Below are positions 42,855 through 43,308 of a DNA stretch of 43,308 nt, one piece after another. Each line of letters opens with the position of its first letter. The first letter of the stretch is position 1. The translations under genes and the position numbers were made by a program. The notes under the pieces are model-generated. The model did not search any database, was not told where the DNA came from, and worked only from the letters and a program-made list of their open reading frames with translations. Origin of the DNA: Chitinophagales bacterium. GTDB taxonomy: Bacteria > Bacteroidota > Bacteroidia > Chitinophagales > Chitinophagaceae. The stretch is taken from assembly GCA_030832645.1 (NCBI GenBank), contig JAURIR010000011.1:1-43308 (forward strand), in the 5' to 3' direction.

Positions 42855-43308
42855 AGACACGTTCTGGTGTTATGCAAAAGTCGATCTTTTTATCGAAGAA
42901 ATCCACGTCCTCAATGGATTCCACGGGAGGGAAAAAGGAAAGTCCTATTGAAATACTATTTTTTCTACATTTTGCTAAAAAACGATCGTAGTAGCCTTTC
43001 CCGTACCCCACACGATTTCCTGATTCATCAAAGGCTAACAGAGGGACAAAAACGATGTCAATGTCCTCCGGTTCAATGATTGTGCCACCGACAGGCTCAG
43101 GTATACCGTATTGATTTACTTCAAATTCTGTATGCTCATCCTGCAAGAAATGTTGCATACTTGTATCAGTTGAATCAATTTTAGGATATGCAATTTTTAG
43201 TCCGAGATCTCTGAAACGCATCCAATCAATCAAGGGTGAAGGATCAGGCTCGTTGTTGGCATAAACAGGAAGATAACTGTGTAGGATATGTGCGTAAGGT
43301 AAATTGAT
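42844..43308 (-). CDS. 5-formyltetrahydrofolate cyclo-ligase (cut by right edge)
   Basis: Converts 5-formyl-THF to 5,10-methenyl-THF with ATP. The frame is open to base 43308, so about 154 C-terminal residues are visible and roughly 30-40 N-terminal residues are missing because of the window edge, not a mutation. A TTG at 43233 could look like a start, but the conserved coding sequence (LPYAHILHSYLPVYANNEPD) continues upstream of it. The signature is DIVFVPLLAFDESGNRVGYGKGYYDRFL. Overlaps lpxK. Confidence 0.9.
   Translation of the reverse strand: MNLPYAHILHSYLPVYANNEPDPSPLIDWMRFRDLGLKIAYPKIDSTDTSMQHFLQDEHTEFEVNQYGIPEPVGGTIIEPEDIDIVFVPLLAFDESGNRVGYGKGYYDRFLAKCRKNSISIGLSFFPPVESIEDVDFFDKKIDFCITPERVYAF

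Noticed and set aside
42844-43233. Short cyclo-ligase starting at TTG 43233
   Set aside because: The same frame stays open with family-like sequence to the window edge, so this is truncation by the window.
1-43308. CRISPR array, insertion sequence, prophage or defence island
   Set aside because: No regularly spaced direct repeats, transposase, integrase, phage or known defence genes were seen.

Overview
This 43.3 kb window is an AT-rich chromosomal segment from a member of the Bacteroidota, most likely family Chitinophagaceae (the family is an inference from gene content). Supporting evidence is the phylum-typical families (GSCFA protein, DUF4270 lipoprotein, one-domain glycogen-synthase homologue, carboxypeptidase-regulatory-domain outer-membrane barrel, LptE next to a sigma-54 activator) and repeated Bacteroidota-type promoters (TAnnTTTG, in the best cases preceded 18-19 bp upstream by TTTG). 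I see no insertion sequence, prophage, CRISPR array or rRNA. It is mostly dense core genome with tight, often overlapping operons.

Layout. 1-7.4 kb, minus strand: a penicillin-acylase-type hydrolase cut by the left edge; a NUDIX / rRNA methyltransferase (rlmB) / GSCFA operon; metK with its own promoter and terminator; a DUF4270 lipoprotein and a glycogen-synthase-like protein. 7.5-16 kb: a flippase-like membrane protein, a subtilisin-like protease convergent with a Prc/Tsp tail-specific protease, tRNA-His(GTG), a DUF445 membrane protein and a TonB-receptor-like barrel ending at a bidirectional terminator. 16-19 kb, minus strand: pcm, a phosphohexomutase and a phosphoribosyltransferase. 19-21.6 kb, plus strand: a tightly coupled three-gene redox module (membrane HdrC/NarI-like Fe-S protein, HdrB-like CCG protein, and an uncharacterised protein with a GCSTDSS motif). 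21.6-25.9 kb: miaB, a sigma-54 activator, LptE, a TPR-like protein and secG, closed by a strong terminator. 26-31 kb: mltG, a YihY/BrkB membrane protein, a creatininase-superfamily hydrolase and a TonB-dependent receptor, convergent with a dipeptide epimerase and a DPE2-like 4-alpha-glucanotransferase (31-34.6 kb, minus).

34.6-36.3 kb is the least ordinary stretch: a short palindromic operator candidate, a 49-residue membrane peptide gene with apparent promoter and hairpin, a nested inverted repeat, a two-hairpin mRNA leader, an exported orphan protein with a motif recurring about every 24 residues, a 28-bp perfect palindrome serving as shared terminator, and the RNase P RNA gene. 36.3-43.3 kb, minus strand: a DUF2027-type protein without its Smr domain, an APC permease, a polyprenyl synthase, RNase R, LpxK, and a 5-formyl-THF cyclo-ligase cut by the right edge.

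Functional themes are envelope biogenesis and peptidoglycan turnover (LptE, LpxK, SecG, MltG, Prc, epimerase), RNA maturation (RlmB, MiaB, tRNA-His, RNase P, RNase R) and glucan metabolism (glycogen-synthase homologue, hexomutase, DPE2-like enzyme). No single gene cluster is clearly a new defence or mobile system. The best candidates for undescribed biology are the repeat-motif orphan with its structured leader (35.0-35.9 kb) and the Fe-S/GCSTDSS module (19.0-21.6 kb). Promoter geometry also predicts leaderless mRNAs for miaB and prc.
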